Below, in pieces: positions 1 through 4,881 of a stretch of DNA of 9,175 bases. Source of the DNA: an uncultured Litorivicinus sp. (GTDB lineage Bacteria > Pseudomonadota > Gammaproteobacteria > Pseudomonadales > Litorivicinaceae); contig CALKMT010000171.1 in the NCBI GenBank assembly GCA_938091715.1, forward strand, positions 1 to 9,175. The letters run 5' to 3'. Numbering within the stretch: the stretch's first letter is position 1; every line of letters begins with the position of its first letter. Both the position numbers and the translations under genes were made by a program. A model generated the notes under the pieces. It saw only the letters and a program-made list of their open reading frames with translations, was not told where the DNA came from and did no database searches.

Positions 1-805
1 CAACCGTTTCCACGACAGTGCGTCGGTGATGGATCTGGCCAATCCGATTACCGCCGATATGGTGCGCATGCGCCAATCGATGGTACCTGGGCTGACTCAA
101 GCCGCGACTTATAACCTGAACCGACAGCACAAAGGTGTTGCCTTGTTTGAAGTAGGCCAGTGTTTTGTGACTCAAGACAACGAGCTGACGCAAAACGACC
201 GGGTCGGGATCTTGCTGTCAGGCGAGACCGCTCAGTGGGATTGGCAGCAACCGGCACGAGCCTGCGACTTCTACGACCTTAAAGGTGTCGTCGAGGGCTT
301 GCTGGCAGAGACCGAGCAGCCGGTGACGTTTCAAGCGGCCGAGCACAAAGGTTTACACCCTGGTCAGACGGCTACGGTCTGGGTCGCTGATCATCAGGTC
401 GGAGTGTTGGGGGCGTTGCATCCGGAAACCGCGGACGCATTGGACCTACCGCTGGCTACCTATGTCGCGGATTTGGAATTGTCCACTGCATTGTCCAGTC
501 GAGTGGCGCAGTTCAGTCCGCTGTCCAAGTTCCCATCCTCAGGCCGGGACTTGGCGTTATTGGTGAAAGATCAAAGCTGGGGCGCCATTCGGGCGTGCAT
601 CGAATCCGCCGCCGGGAGCAAGCTAGACCGAGTGGTGTTGTTCGATGTGTATCGAGGGCAGGGCCTACCCGATGGGCATGCCAGCTTGGCCGTGAACCTG
701 TCTTGGCGTGACCATGACGCCACCATCGAAGACGCTGAAATTAACCAGGCCGTCGAGTCGGTGTTGGCCGCGCTGGATCAAAATCTGGGTGTAGTGCTGC
801 GCTAA
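1..805 (+). CDS. pheT: Phenylalanyl-tRNA synthetase beta subunit, C-terminal part (5' truncated by window)
   Basis: Beta chain of the cytoplasmic alpha2-beta2 enzyme that charges tRNA-Phe; known proteins are about 790 residues, so roughly the last third (267 residues, codons in phase from base 2) is present. The frame is open from the window start, so GTG 26 and ATG 29 are internal codons and not starts. What is seen: NPITADMVRMRQSM and the following ALFEVGQCF belong to the catalytic-core-like (B6/B7) fold. The last ~95 residues, beginning FSPLSKFPSSGRDLAL, form the FDX-ACB (anticodon-binding, B8) domain, with the typical VVLFDVYRGQGLPDGHASLAV stretch split across its centre. The stop is TAA at 803-805. 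In the family's usual context ihfA follows pheT, as here. The gene is intact as far as visible. Confidence 0.97.
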   Translation, partial: NRFHDSASVMDLANPITADMVRMRQSMVPGLTQAATYNLNRQHKGVALFEVGQCFVTQDNELTQNDRVGILLSGETAQWDWQQPARACDFYDLKGVVEGLLAETEQPVTFQAAEHKGLHPGQTATVWVADHQVGVLGALHPETADALDLPLATYVADLELSTALSSRVAQFSPLSKFPSSGRDLALLVKDQSWGAIRACIESAAGSKLDRVVLFDVYRGQGLPDGHASLAVNLSWRDHDATIEDAEINQAVESVLAALDQNLGVVLR

Positions 806-814
806 CGCATTCCG

Positions 815-862
815 CAGCTAGGCTCTAATGGGTCTAGCTGTGGTCACTAACTGTCTTTTTTT
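815..862 (+). terminator. Possible weak terminator/attenuator hairpin between pheT and ihfA
   Basis: CAGCTAG (815-821) pairs perfectly with CTAGCTG (834-840). Inside it, a G-T wobble and CTC/GGG can extend the stem around a TAAT loop. A run of seven T lies at 856-862, about 15 nt after the stem, which is farther than in a classic intrinsic terminator. It may only reduce read-through into ihfA, or it may be an mRNA 3' end structure. No clear promoter for ihfA was identified in the remaining bases up to 919. Confidence 0.4.
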
Positions 863-919
863 CCTTGAGTTTTCCCGAGTTCGCACTCATAGTTATTCGG
901 CAATTTGGGAGGACGATGG

Positions 920-1264
920 GTGTCTGCGCTTAGTAAAGCGGATTTGGCTGAATTTCTTAGTGACGTGATCGGGCTTAGTAAGCGCGAGGCGAAAGATTTG
1001 GTCGAAGGTTTCTTTGAAGAGATCAGCGAAGCGCTTATCCAAGGGCGTGACGTCCGGCTATCGGGGTTTGGTAATTTCACCACCCGTGACAAGTCGCCCC
1101 GTCCTGGGCGCAATCCAAAAACCGGCGAAGAAATCCCCATTACCGCACGACGTGTGGTGACCTTTCGGGCCGGGCAAAAATTGCGCCACCGCGTCGAGTC
1201 CGTCATCGACGGCAGCGAATATCAAGACGACTGGATGACGGCCGAGGATTACGATGACGAATGA
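920..1264 (+). CDS. ihfA: Integration host factor subunit alpha
   Basis: DNA-bending nucleoid protein that forms a heterodimer with IhfB and acts in transcription, replication and recombination. The predicted protein has 114 residues and starts SALSKADLAEF, matching the family N-terminus (ALTKAEM in E. coli). The hallmarks LSGFGNF, RPGRNPKTGEEIPITARR (the beta-arm region carrying the intercalating proline) and VVTFRAGQKLRHRVE are all present. The start is taken as GTG 920 because GGGAGGA (907-913) sits 6 nt before it and the family begins there. An in-frame TTG at 905 overlaps that ribosome site, and ATG 916 is out of frame. The C-terminus after RVESVIDG is longer and more acidic than in E. 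coli (ending in a DYDDE-type tail), giving 114 residues against about 99-104 usual. The end overlaps the next gene by 11 nt, which suggests translational coupling. Confidence 0.96.
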   Translation: MSALSKADLAEFLSDVIGLSKREAKDLVEGFFEEISEALIQGRDVRLSGFGNFTTRDKSPRPGRNPKTGEEIPITARRVVTFRAGQKLRHRVESVIDGSEYQDDWMTAEDYDDE

Positions 1265-1715
1265 TCCCGGCAACGACGACGATCAAATGGATCTGATTGG
1301 TTCAGGTGAGCTGCCGGCGCCACATATTCCAGACATCATTCCCGCTCAAGCGGATCGCCTGGAAGAGGGCGAGGCCTTGCCGCCTGTGCCAGGCAAACAT
1401 TGGTTTTCAATCGGCGAAGTGGCCGCGCTGTGTAAAGTTCGCAGTCACGTCTTGCGGTATTGGGAGCAGGAGTTCCCGGGTCTAAAGCCGGCCAAACGCC
1501 GAGGCAATCGTCGATACTACTCCAACGCCGATGTGTTGCTGGCCAGGCGTATTCGCACGTTGTTGTACGACAAGGGCTACACCATTGCCGGTGCACGACA
1601 GCAACTTGAGGCGCCTAAGCAGACGTCCAAGAAAAACGAAAAATCCTGGATGGGGCAAGAGCTTCAGAGCTTACGCCAAGAAATCCGCGCAATTGCCCGT
1701 TTACTCGAAGATTAG
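1254..1715 (+). CDS. MerR-family transcriptional regulator (ihfA-linked)
   Basis: DNA-binding regulator of 153 residues, of the small MerR-type protein family that commonly follows ihfA in Pseudomonas-like genomes. The ligand and targets of that family are not known to me. The winged helix-turn-helix spans about residues 50-120: WFSIGEVAALCKV (helix-turn-helix), HVLRYWEQEFPGLKP, then KRRGNRRYYSNADVLLARRIR (in two parts, the wing and following helix) and LLYDKGYTIAGARQQL. No metal-binding cysteine pattern is seen; the single Cys is residue 60. The C-terminal ~35 residues are Lys/Gln/Glu-rich and likely form the dimerising coiled coil. About 48 acidic, proline-rich residues precede the HTH, longer than in relatives. 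Start ATG 1254 has GAGGA (1244-1248) 5 nt upstream and overlaps ihfA; ATG 1287 is a possible shorter start. Confidence 0.9.
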   Translation: MTNDPGNDDDQMDLIGSGELPAPHIPDIIPAQADRLEEGEALPPVPGKHWFSIGEVAALCKVRSHVLRYWEQEFPGLKPAKRRGNRRYYSNADVLLARRIRTLLYDKGYTIAGARQQLEAPKQTSKKNEKSWMGQELQSLRQEIRAIARLLED

Positions 1716-1717
1716 TC

Positions 1718-1752
1718 TTTACACCCACCCTCGAAACTCCTAATATGCGCCC
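1718..1752 (+). promoter_or_regulatory. Sigma-70 promoter of the tRNA-Pro/tRNA-Asp operon
   Basis: The -35 hexamer TTTACA (1718-1723) is followed by exactly 17 nt and the -10 hexamer TAATAT (1741-1746). The bases just after it, GCGCCCC (1747-1753), form a GC-rich discriminator typical of stringently controlled stable-RNA promoters. Transcription should begin around 1752-1754, 13-15 nt before the first tRNA. The promoter begins 3 nt after the MerR gene stop, so the tRNAs do not depend on the upstream operon. Confidence 0.75.
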
Positions 1753-1766
1753 CGCAAAGACGTCGT

Positions 1767-1843
1767 CGGGGCGTGGCGCAGCCTGGTAGCGCACTACAAT
1801 GGGGTTGTAGGGGTCGAAGGTTCAAATCCTTCCGTCCCGACCA
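1767..1843 (+). tRNA. tRNA-Pro (anticodon GGG)
   Basis: This is a 77-nt cloverleaf with encoded CCA. The acceptor arm CGGGGCG (1767-1773) pairs with CGTCCCG (1833-1839) with one G-T pair; the discriminator is A1840 and CCA is 1841-1843. The anticodon stem CTACA/TGTAG (1794-1798/1806-1810) encloses loop ATGGGGT, giving anticodon GGG at 1801-1803, which reads CCC and CCU proline codons. The T-arm is GAAGG-TTCAAAT-CCTTC. First base C1 pairing with G72 is the usual bacterial tRNA-Pro identity feature. A tRNA-Pro next to ihfA and the MerR gene is also found in Pseudomonas. Confidence 0.96.
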
Positions 1844-1863
1844 GTTTTTGCATCGTTCTACCC

Positions 1864-1940
1864 GGTCCGGTAGTTCAGTTGGTTAGAATGCCGGCCTGTC
1901 ACGCCGGAGGTCGAGGGTTCGAGTCCCTTCCGGATCGCCA
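1864..1940 (+). tRNA. tRNA-Asp (anticodon GUC)
   Basis: This is a 77-nt cloverleaf with encoded CCA, 20 nt after tRNA-Pro and surely in the same transcript. The acceptor GGTCCGG (1864-1870) pairs with CCGGATC (1930-1936); the discriminator is G1937, an aspartate identity element, and CCA is 1938-1940. The anticodon stem CCGGC/GCCGG holds loop CTGTCAC with anticodon GTC at 1898-1900. The T-arm is GAGGG-TTCGAGT-CCCTT. Confidence 0.97.
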
Positions 1941-1944
1941 TATT

Positions 1945-2010
1945 CAAACAAAAAAGCCCGTGTCAAAAGCAGCAGCGTAGCGACTTTTGACACGGGCTTT
2001 TTTTCGTTTG
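1945..2010 (+). terminator. Long, nearly symmetric rho-independent terminator of the tRNA operon
   Basis: A perfect 14-bp stem, GCCCGTGTCAAAAG (1956-1969) with CTTTTGACACGGGC (1984-1997), is extended by six A (1950-1955) pairing with the T run (1998-2004). After a 2-nt bulge, CAAAC (1945-1949) pairs with GTTTG (2006-2010). The loop is 14 nt. Having A and T tracts on both sides, it can terminate in either direction. It starts 5 nt after the tRNA-Asp CCA. Confidence 0.95.
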
Positions 2011-2038
2011 AAAGACTAGGCGAGTCGATGGGACTGCG

Positions 2039-2058
2039 AACCCTCGCTCGAGAGGGTT
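2039..2058. repeat. Inverted repeat, 7-bp arms
   Basis: AACCCTC (2039-2045) and GAGGGTT (2052-2058) are perfect complements around a 6-nt loop. The left arm is part of the T-arm-like string on the minus strand. No T run follows on either side, so it is not a terminator. Confidence 0.7.
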
Positions 2059-2063
2059 GGCCG

Positions 2064-2081
2064 CGCCGGCCTAGGCCGGCG
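2064..2081. repeat. 18-bp perfect palindrome
   Basis: CGCCGGCCTAGGCCGGCG reads the same on both strands. With no loop it is a poor RNA hairpin but a possible protein-binding dyad or a recombination scar. It sits between two stem-forming inverted repeats at 2039-2058 and 2094-2112. Confidence 0.85.
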
Positions 2082-2093
2082 GGGTCCGCCAGA

Positions 2094-2112
2094 CAGGCTG
2101 CCGGGCAGCCTG
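2094..2112. repeat. Inverted repeat, 9-bp arms
   Basis: CAGGCTGCC (2094-2102) and GGCAGCCTG (2104-2112) are perfect complements around a single base. The right arm overlaps the first 8 bases of the first 44-nt direct repeat. The second direct repeat is preceded by different sequence, so the dyad is not part of the repeated unit. Confidence 0.75.
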
Positions 2113-2210
2113 ATCGGCGATGTTCGGCTTGAATCACTTTTGTGCGTGCTGCGGGCAGGCGGCATTGCAGCCTGGTCGGCGATGTTCGGCTTGAATCACT
2201 CTTGTGCGTG
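2105..2210. repeat. 44-nt direct repeat, two copies
   Basis: Copy 1 at 2105-2148 and copy 2 at 2167-2210 match at 42 of 44 positions (differences at 2113/2175, A versus G, and 2139/2201, T versus C). They are separated by 18 nt, giving a 62-nt period. Both contain the string CGGCGATGTTCGGCTTGAAT. The similarity stops sharply at both ends. The spacer contains a small CTGC-GG-GCAG dyad. There are only two units, and the unit is long for a CRISPR repeat with a short spacer, so this is not called a CRISPR array. Confidence 0.9.
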
Positions 2211-2301
2211 TGGTCCTGCCATTGCCCCAGCACTTTCTGAATCCCCATCGCCTAACCTCGCCAAACCGGCTTTCCGAACTTCACAGCCACTGTTACAGGT
2301 A

Positions 2302-2334
2302 AACAAAATTACTTTACTCGTGTAAAACTTGTTG
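2302..2334 (+). promoter_or_regulatory. Candidate operator for the LacI-family regulator, upstream of its own gene
   Basis: The core TTTACTCGTGTAAA (2313-2326) is a dyad with 6/7 matching half-sites around a central CpG, the general form of LacI-family operators. It is flanked by AACAA (2302-2306) on the left and TTGTT (2329-2333) on the right. The same arrangement recurs before mtlE at 3402-3434. It lies 50 nt before the start codon, consistent with autoregulation. The promoter itself is unclear: TTGTTG (2329-2334) is a possible -35 element, but no well-spaced good -10 is seen. Confidence 0.6.
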
Positions 2335-2375
2335 GTAGTTTCTTACCCAATAATAGTAAGCACCCCGAGGGGCTA

Positions 2376-3398
2376 ATGTCTCAAATCAATACAATGGAAG
2401 ACTTCGCAAAGGCATGCGGTGTCTCCCGTCCAACGGTATCTAAGTACTTCCACGACGCCTCCAGTGTTCGCCCGAAAACTCGGGCAAAAATTGAAGAGGC
2501 GCTAGAGCGCTATGACTACTCTCCGAATATTTACGCCATTAACCAGAACCGTAAGTTAACGAAAACCATTGGCATCGTTGTGCCTCACTTAGCCGATCCG
2601 TTCTTCGCTGAAATGGCTCGGGTCATCGAGGCGAAATTGCTAGACGCAGGGATGTCGCCTGCGATGTACAGCGCTTATGGCGACCCCCGCAAAGAGGTCG
2701 AAATCTTGGACGGTCTGCGTGCCATGAAGCCCGCGGGTGTGTTGATGGCGCCTTTGGGCGAGATTAGCGATCGACGCGCCCTGGAAAAATTTGCCAAGGC
2801 CGTACCCACCATTGTGTTTGACAGCCGTATTGAGGGATTTGGCGAGGCCTTCATCGGTTCGGATAACGGCAGTTTTATATCGCAAACCGTTGATTACCTG
2901 GTGCGGGTGGCGGCGCCGCCTTTGTTTTTTGATATGGCTACGCCGGCCAACCCAAACGCCATTGCCCGTCGTGATCATTATGTTCGGCTGATGGATAAGC
3001 TGGGGGTTGAGCCGCAAATTTTTTCGGTCTCCGGACGAGGTTGGAAATTTGAGGAGGTGGGCTTTCGTGGGGCCCTGGATCTGTTAAGCCAGGGGGTGCC
3101 TGATCGCCCGGTGCTGTGCAGTAACGATCGTTTGGCCATGGGCTTCTTGGCGGCGGCTTACGAGAAGGGCGTGCGGGTTGGGCGCCTGCCGACGGATGAT
3201 CTTCAGTTGGCGTCGAATGACGATCATCCCTTGTCTCGATACACCTGCCCGCCATTAACGACTGCAGCGCATGACTACGATGCGGTGGCCGGGCTTAGCG
3301 TGCGGATGTTGCTAGAGAGGATCGAGCAGGGCTCGCCGTTAAGGCAATACAAGGCGACGTTCTTTCAGCCTCGGTTAGCCCTTAGAGACAGTGCATGA
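2376..3398 (+). CDS. LacI-family transcriptional regulator of the mannitol locus
   Basis: Sugar-responsive DNA-binding protein, 340 residues (normal LacI-family length), expected to control the adjacent operon with a hexitol or related sugar as effector (inference). The N-terminal helix-turn-helix is at about residues 7-26 (DFAKACGVSRPTVSKYFHD), with recognition-helix residues R18, P19 and K23. The following helix is RPKTRAKIEEAL, and the hinge starts at SPN (49-51). The periplasmic-binding-protein-like effector domain runs from IGIVVPHLADPFFAEM (65 on) to the C-terminus, with IGSDNGSFI and VLCSNDRLAMGFLAAA as the expected motifs. The start ATG 2376 follows GAGG (2367-2370) and puts the HTH at the usual place. 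By alignment with PurR, the hinge position that holds the DNA-intercalating Leu is Gln57 here. It ends 103 nt before mtlE, same strand. Pseudomonas uses an AraC-type MtlR for the equivalent operon, so this regulator differs from that system. Confidence 0.93.
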   Translation: MSQINTMEDFAKACGVSRPTVSKYFHDASSVRPKTRAKIEEALERYDYSPNIYAINQNRKLTKTIGIVVPHLADPFFAEMARVIEAKLLDAGMSPAMYSAYGDPRKEVEILDGLRAMKPAGVLMAPLGEISDRRALEKFAKAVPTIVFDSRIEGFGEAFIGSDNGSFISQTVDYLVRVAAPPLFFDMATPANPNAIARRDHYVRLMDKLGVEPQIFSVSGRGWKFEEVGFRGALDLLSQGVPDRPVLCSNDRLAMGFLAAAYEKGVRVGRLPTDDLQLASNDDHPLSRYTCPPLTTAAHDYDAVAGLSVRMLLERIEQGSPLRQYKATFFQPRLALRDSA

Positions 3399-3401
3399 GT
3401 T

Positions 3402-3434
3402 AACAAATTTATTTGCGCGCGTAAAAAATTGTTG
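3402..3434 (+). promoter_or_regulatory. Candidate operator for the LacI-family regulator, upstream of mtlE
   Basis: The core TTTGCGCGCGTAAA (3412-3425) is a dyad with 6/7 matching half-sites and a central CpG, nearly the same as the site at 2313-2326 (shared form TTTRCKCGYGTAAA). The flanks AACAA (3402-3406) and TTGTT (3429-3433) are also shared. A wider imperfect dyad, GTTAACAA (3399-3406) against TTGTTGAC (3429-3436), encloses it. The right flank runs into the -35 hexamer of the mtlE promoter. Confidence 0.65.
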
Positions 3435-3461
3435 ACCTGGCTGTTGTAGGTTGGTTACTGT
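3432..3461 (+). promoter_or_regulatory. Predicted promoter of the mtlEFGKD operon
   Basis: A good -35 hexamer, TTGACC (3432-3437), is followed after 18 nt by TACTGT (3456-3461), a weak -10 element keeping the first two and last bases of the consensus. Transcription would begin near 3468, leaving a leader of about 34 nt. The weak -10 would fit a promoter that needs control or activation. The operator core lies directly upstream of the -35. Confidence 0.5.
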
Positions 3462-3501
3462 CGTCGGGCAACACAAAATAACAACTTCAGGAGTGTCTGA
3501 A

Positions 3502-4806
3502 ATGATTCGTAAGACTGCTATACAAGCAGCGATTGCTCTGTCTATCGCGACATCGGGCGCCGCTTTTGCGGAAACCATTACCATTGCTACCGTGAACAAC
3601 GGTGACATGGTTCGCATGCAAGGCTACACCGACACGTTCACTGCCCAGACGGGTATCGACGTTGAGTGGGTTACCCTTGAAGAAAACGTCCTGCGTCAGC
3701 GGGTCACCACCGACATCACCACCAAGGGTGGCGCGTTCGATATCATGACCATCGGCATGTACGAGACGCCTATCTGGGGTTCAAACGGCTGGTTGGTATC
3801 TTTGGACGACTTGTCGGCCGAGTACGACGCAGCCGACATCTTGCCGGCAATGGCGGGTGGACTTAGCCACGACGGCACACTGTTCGCAGCTCCCTTCTAC
3901 GGTGAAAGCTCCATGGTCATGTATCGCACAGACCTGATGGAAAAAGCTGGCCTAGAAATGCCTGACGCACCTTCATGGGCATTCATCGCCAAAGCGGCAC
4001 GTGAAATGACTGATCGTGACAACGACATTAACGGTATTTGCTTACGTGGCAAGGCCGGTTGGGGTGAGGGCGGCGCTTTCATCACGGCAATGTCTAACTC
4101 GTTCGGTGCTCGTTGGTTCGACGAAAACTGGGACGCGCAGTTTGATACACGTGAGTGGTCGGACACGTTGAACTTCTACGTCAACATGATGGAAGACGCA
4201 GGTCCTGCGGGCTACGCGACTAACGGCTTCAACGAAAACCTGTCGTTGTTCCAACAAGGCAAGTGCGGTATGTGGATTGACGCAACCGTGGCAGCTTCGT
4301 TTGTCACTAACCCCAACGACTCAACCGTTGCTGACAAAGTTGGCTTTACGCTGGCTCCTGATAACGGCCTAGGTGTTCGTTCGAACTGGTTGTGGGCGTG
4401 GGCATTGGCCATTCCTGCCGGCACACAAAAAGAAGCGTCAGCTAAGCAGTTCATCGAGTGGGCGACTTCTAAGGACTACATCGAGCTAGTCGCTGCCAAC
4501 GAAGGCTGGGCAAACGTACCTCCGGGAGCACGTCAGTCTCTGTACGCAAACCCTGACTATCAGGCAGTTCCCTTCGCTCAGAAGACGCTGGACTCGATCT
4601 TGAGTGCAGATCCGACTAACTCAACCGTTGATCCATCGCCCTACGTGGGTGTTCAGTTCGCTGCGATCCCTGAGTTCGCGGGAATTGCAACCGAAGTCAG
4701 CCAAGAGTTCTCGGCTGCTTACGCCGGTCAGCAGACCGTTGCTGAAGCACTGGCGAAGGCTCAGGCCATCACCAACGACGCTATGGAAGCCGCAGGCTAC
4801 CGCTAA
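3502..4806 (+). CDS. mtlE: Mannitol/sorbitol ABC transporter, periplasmic substrate-binding protein
   Basis: Periplasmic receptor that binds the polyol and delivers it to the MtlFG permease; 434 residues, family 1 extracellular solute-binding protein. The signal peptide is clear: MIRKTAIQ, a hydrophobic Ala/Ile/Leu core, and cleavage after AAFA (residues 20-23) before ETITIATV. The mature protein carries motifs I recognise from the MtlE/SmoE group: TIATVNNGDMVRMQ, TLEENVLRQRVTTDI, FDIMTIGMYETPIW and APFYGESSMVMYRTDLM. ATG 3502 is chosen because AGGAG (3489-3493) lies 8 nt before it and it yields a proper signal peptide; an in-frame upstream TTG at 3451 falls inside the promoter. It is the first gene of the operon and is followed by a stem-loop before mtlF, as is common for highly expressed binding proteins. 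Mannitol, sorbitol or both could be the ligand; sequence reading alone cannot decide. Confidence 0.93.
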   Translation: MIRKTAIQAAIALSIATSGAAFAETITIATVNNGDMVRMQGYTDTFTAQTGIDVEWVTLEENVLRQRVTTDITTKGGAFDIMTIGMYETPIWGSNGWLVSLDDLSAEYDAADILPAMAGGLSHDGTLFAAPFYGESSMVMYRTDLMEKAGLEMPDAPSWAFIAKAAREMTDRDNDINGICLRGKAGWGEGGAFITAMSNSFGARWFDENWDAQFDTREWSDTLNFYVNMMEDAGPAGYATNGFNENLSLFQQGKCGMWIDATVAASFVTNPNDSTVADKVGFTLAPDNGLGVRSNWLWAWALAIPAGTQKEASAKQFIEWATSKDYIELVAANEGWANVPPGARQSLYANPDYQAVPFAQKTLDSILSADPTNSTVDPSPYVGVQFAAIPEFAGIATEVSQEFSAAYAGQQTVAEALAKAQAITNDAMEAAGYR

Positions 4807-4821
4807 GCGTTGGTAACACCC

Positions 4822-4847
4822 AAAGGGGCAGCTACGGCTGCCCCTTT
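4822..4847 (+). terminator. Intercistronic stem-loop between mtlE and mtlF
   Basis: AAAGGGGCAGC (4822-4832) pairs perfectly over 11 bp with GCTGCCCCTTT (4837-4847) around a TACG tetraloop. Only a short, broken T stretch follows, so it is better read as a partial terminator or a 3' mRNA-protecting hairpin that raises mtlE expression relative to the permease genes, as known for binding-protein genes such as malE. The distal genes have no separate promoter that I can see in the 75-nt gap. Confidence 0.8.
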
Positions 4848-4881
4848 ACTTTCAAGACTCAATTTCTTTTTGGAGTTCGCT

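Larger units (their letters stand above)
2011..2301. other. Non-coding, structure-rich junction between tRNA operon and mannitol locus
   Basis: I see no credible gene on either strand here; the open frames lack recognisable domains and are explained by repeats and antisense tRNA. In order it holds: a T-arm-like string in reverse orientation (2030-2046); an inverted repeat AACCCTC/GAGGGTT (2039-2058); an 18-bp perfect palindrome (2064-2081); an inverted repeat CAGGCTGCC/GGCAGCCTG (2094-2112); and two copies of a 44-nt direct repeat (2105-2148, 2167-2210). The remaining ~90 nt (2211-2301) show nothing distinctive. The stretch may be decayed mobile or tRNA-derived DNA; that is inference. Confidence 0.7.

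Noticed and set aside
2105..2210. Two repeats with an 18-nt spacer as a minimal CRISPR
   Set aside because: Only two units, a 44-nt repeat with a spacer too short for known arrays, no cas genes nearby.
1883..2248. A 121-codon open frame on the minus strand
   Set aside because: It reads antisense through the tRNA-Asp gene and its terminator; the GDPEGTRTLDLRRDRPAF ending is a well-known false protein made from antisense tRNA-Asp.
2140..2325. A 61-codon open frame on the plus strand in the junction
   Set aside because: It spans the second 44-nt repeat and the candidate operator, has no convincing ribosome site and shows no domain; likely chance.
2363..2372. CCCCGAGGGG inverted repeat covering the ribosome site of the LacI-family gene
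   Set aside because: A 2-nt loop cannot form a stable hairpin in this register, so an RNA switch at the start is not supported.
3451..3501. Longer N-terminus for mtlE from TTG 3451
   Set aside because: That region contains the -10 element and the ribosome site; the signal peptide requires the ATG at 3502.
4810..4881. Longer N-terminus for mtlF from GTG 4810
   Set aside because: It would translate the intercistronic hairpin and has no ribosome site; ATG 4882 has one and fits the family.
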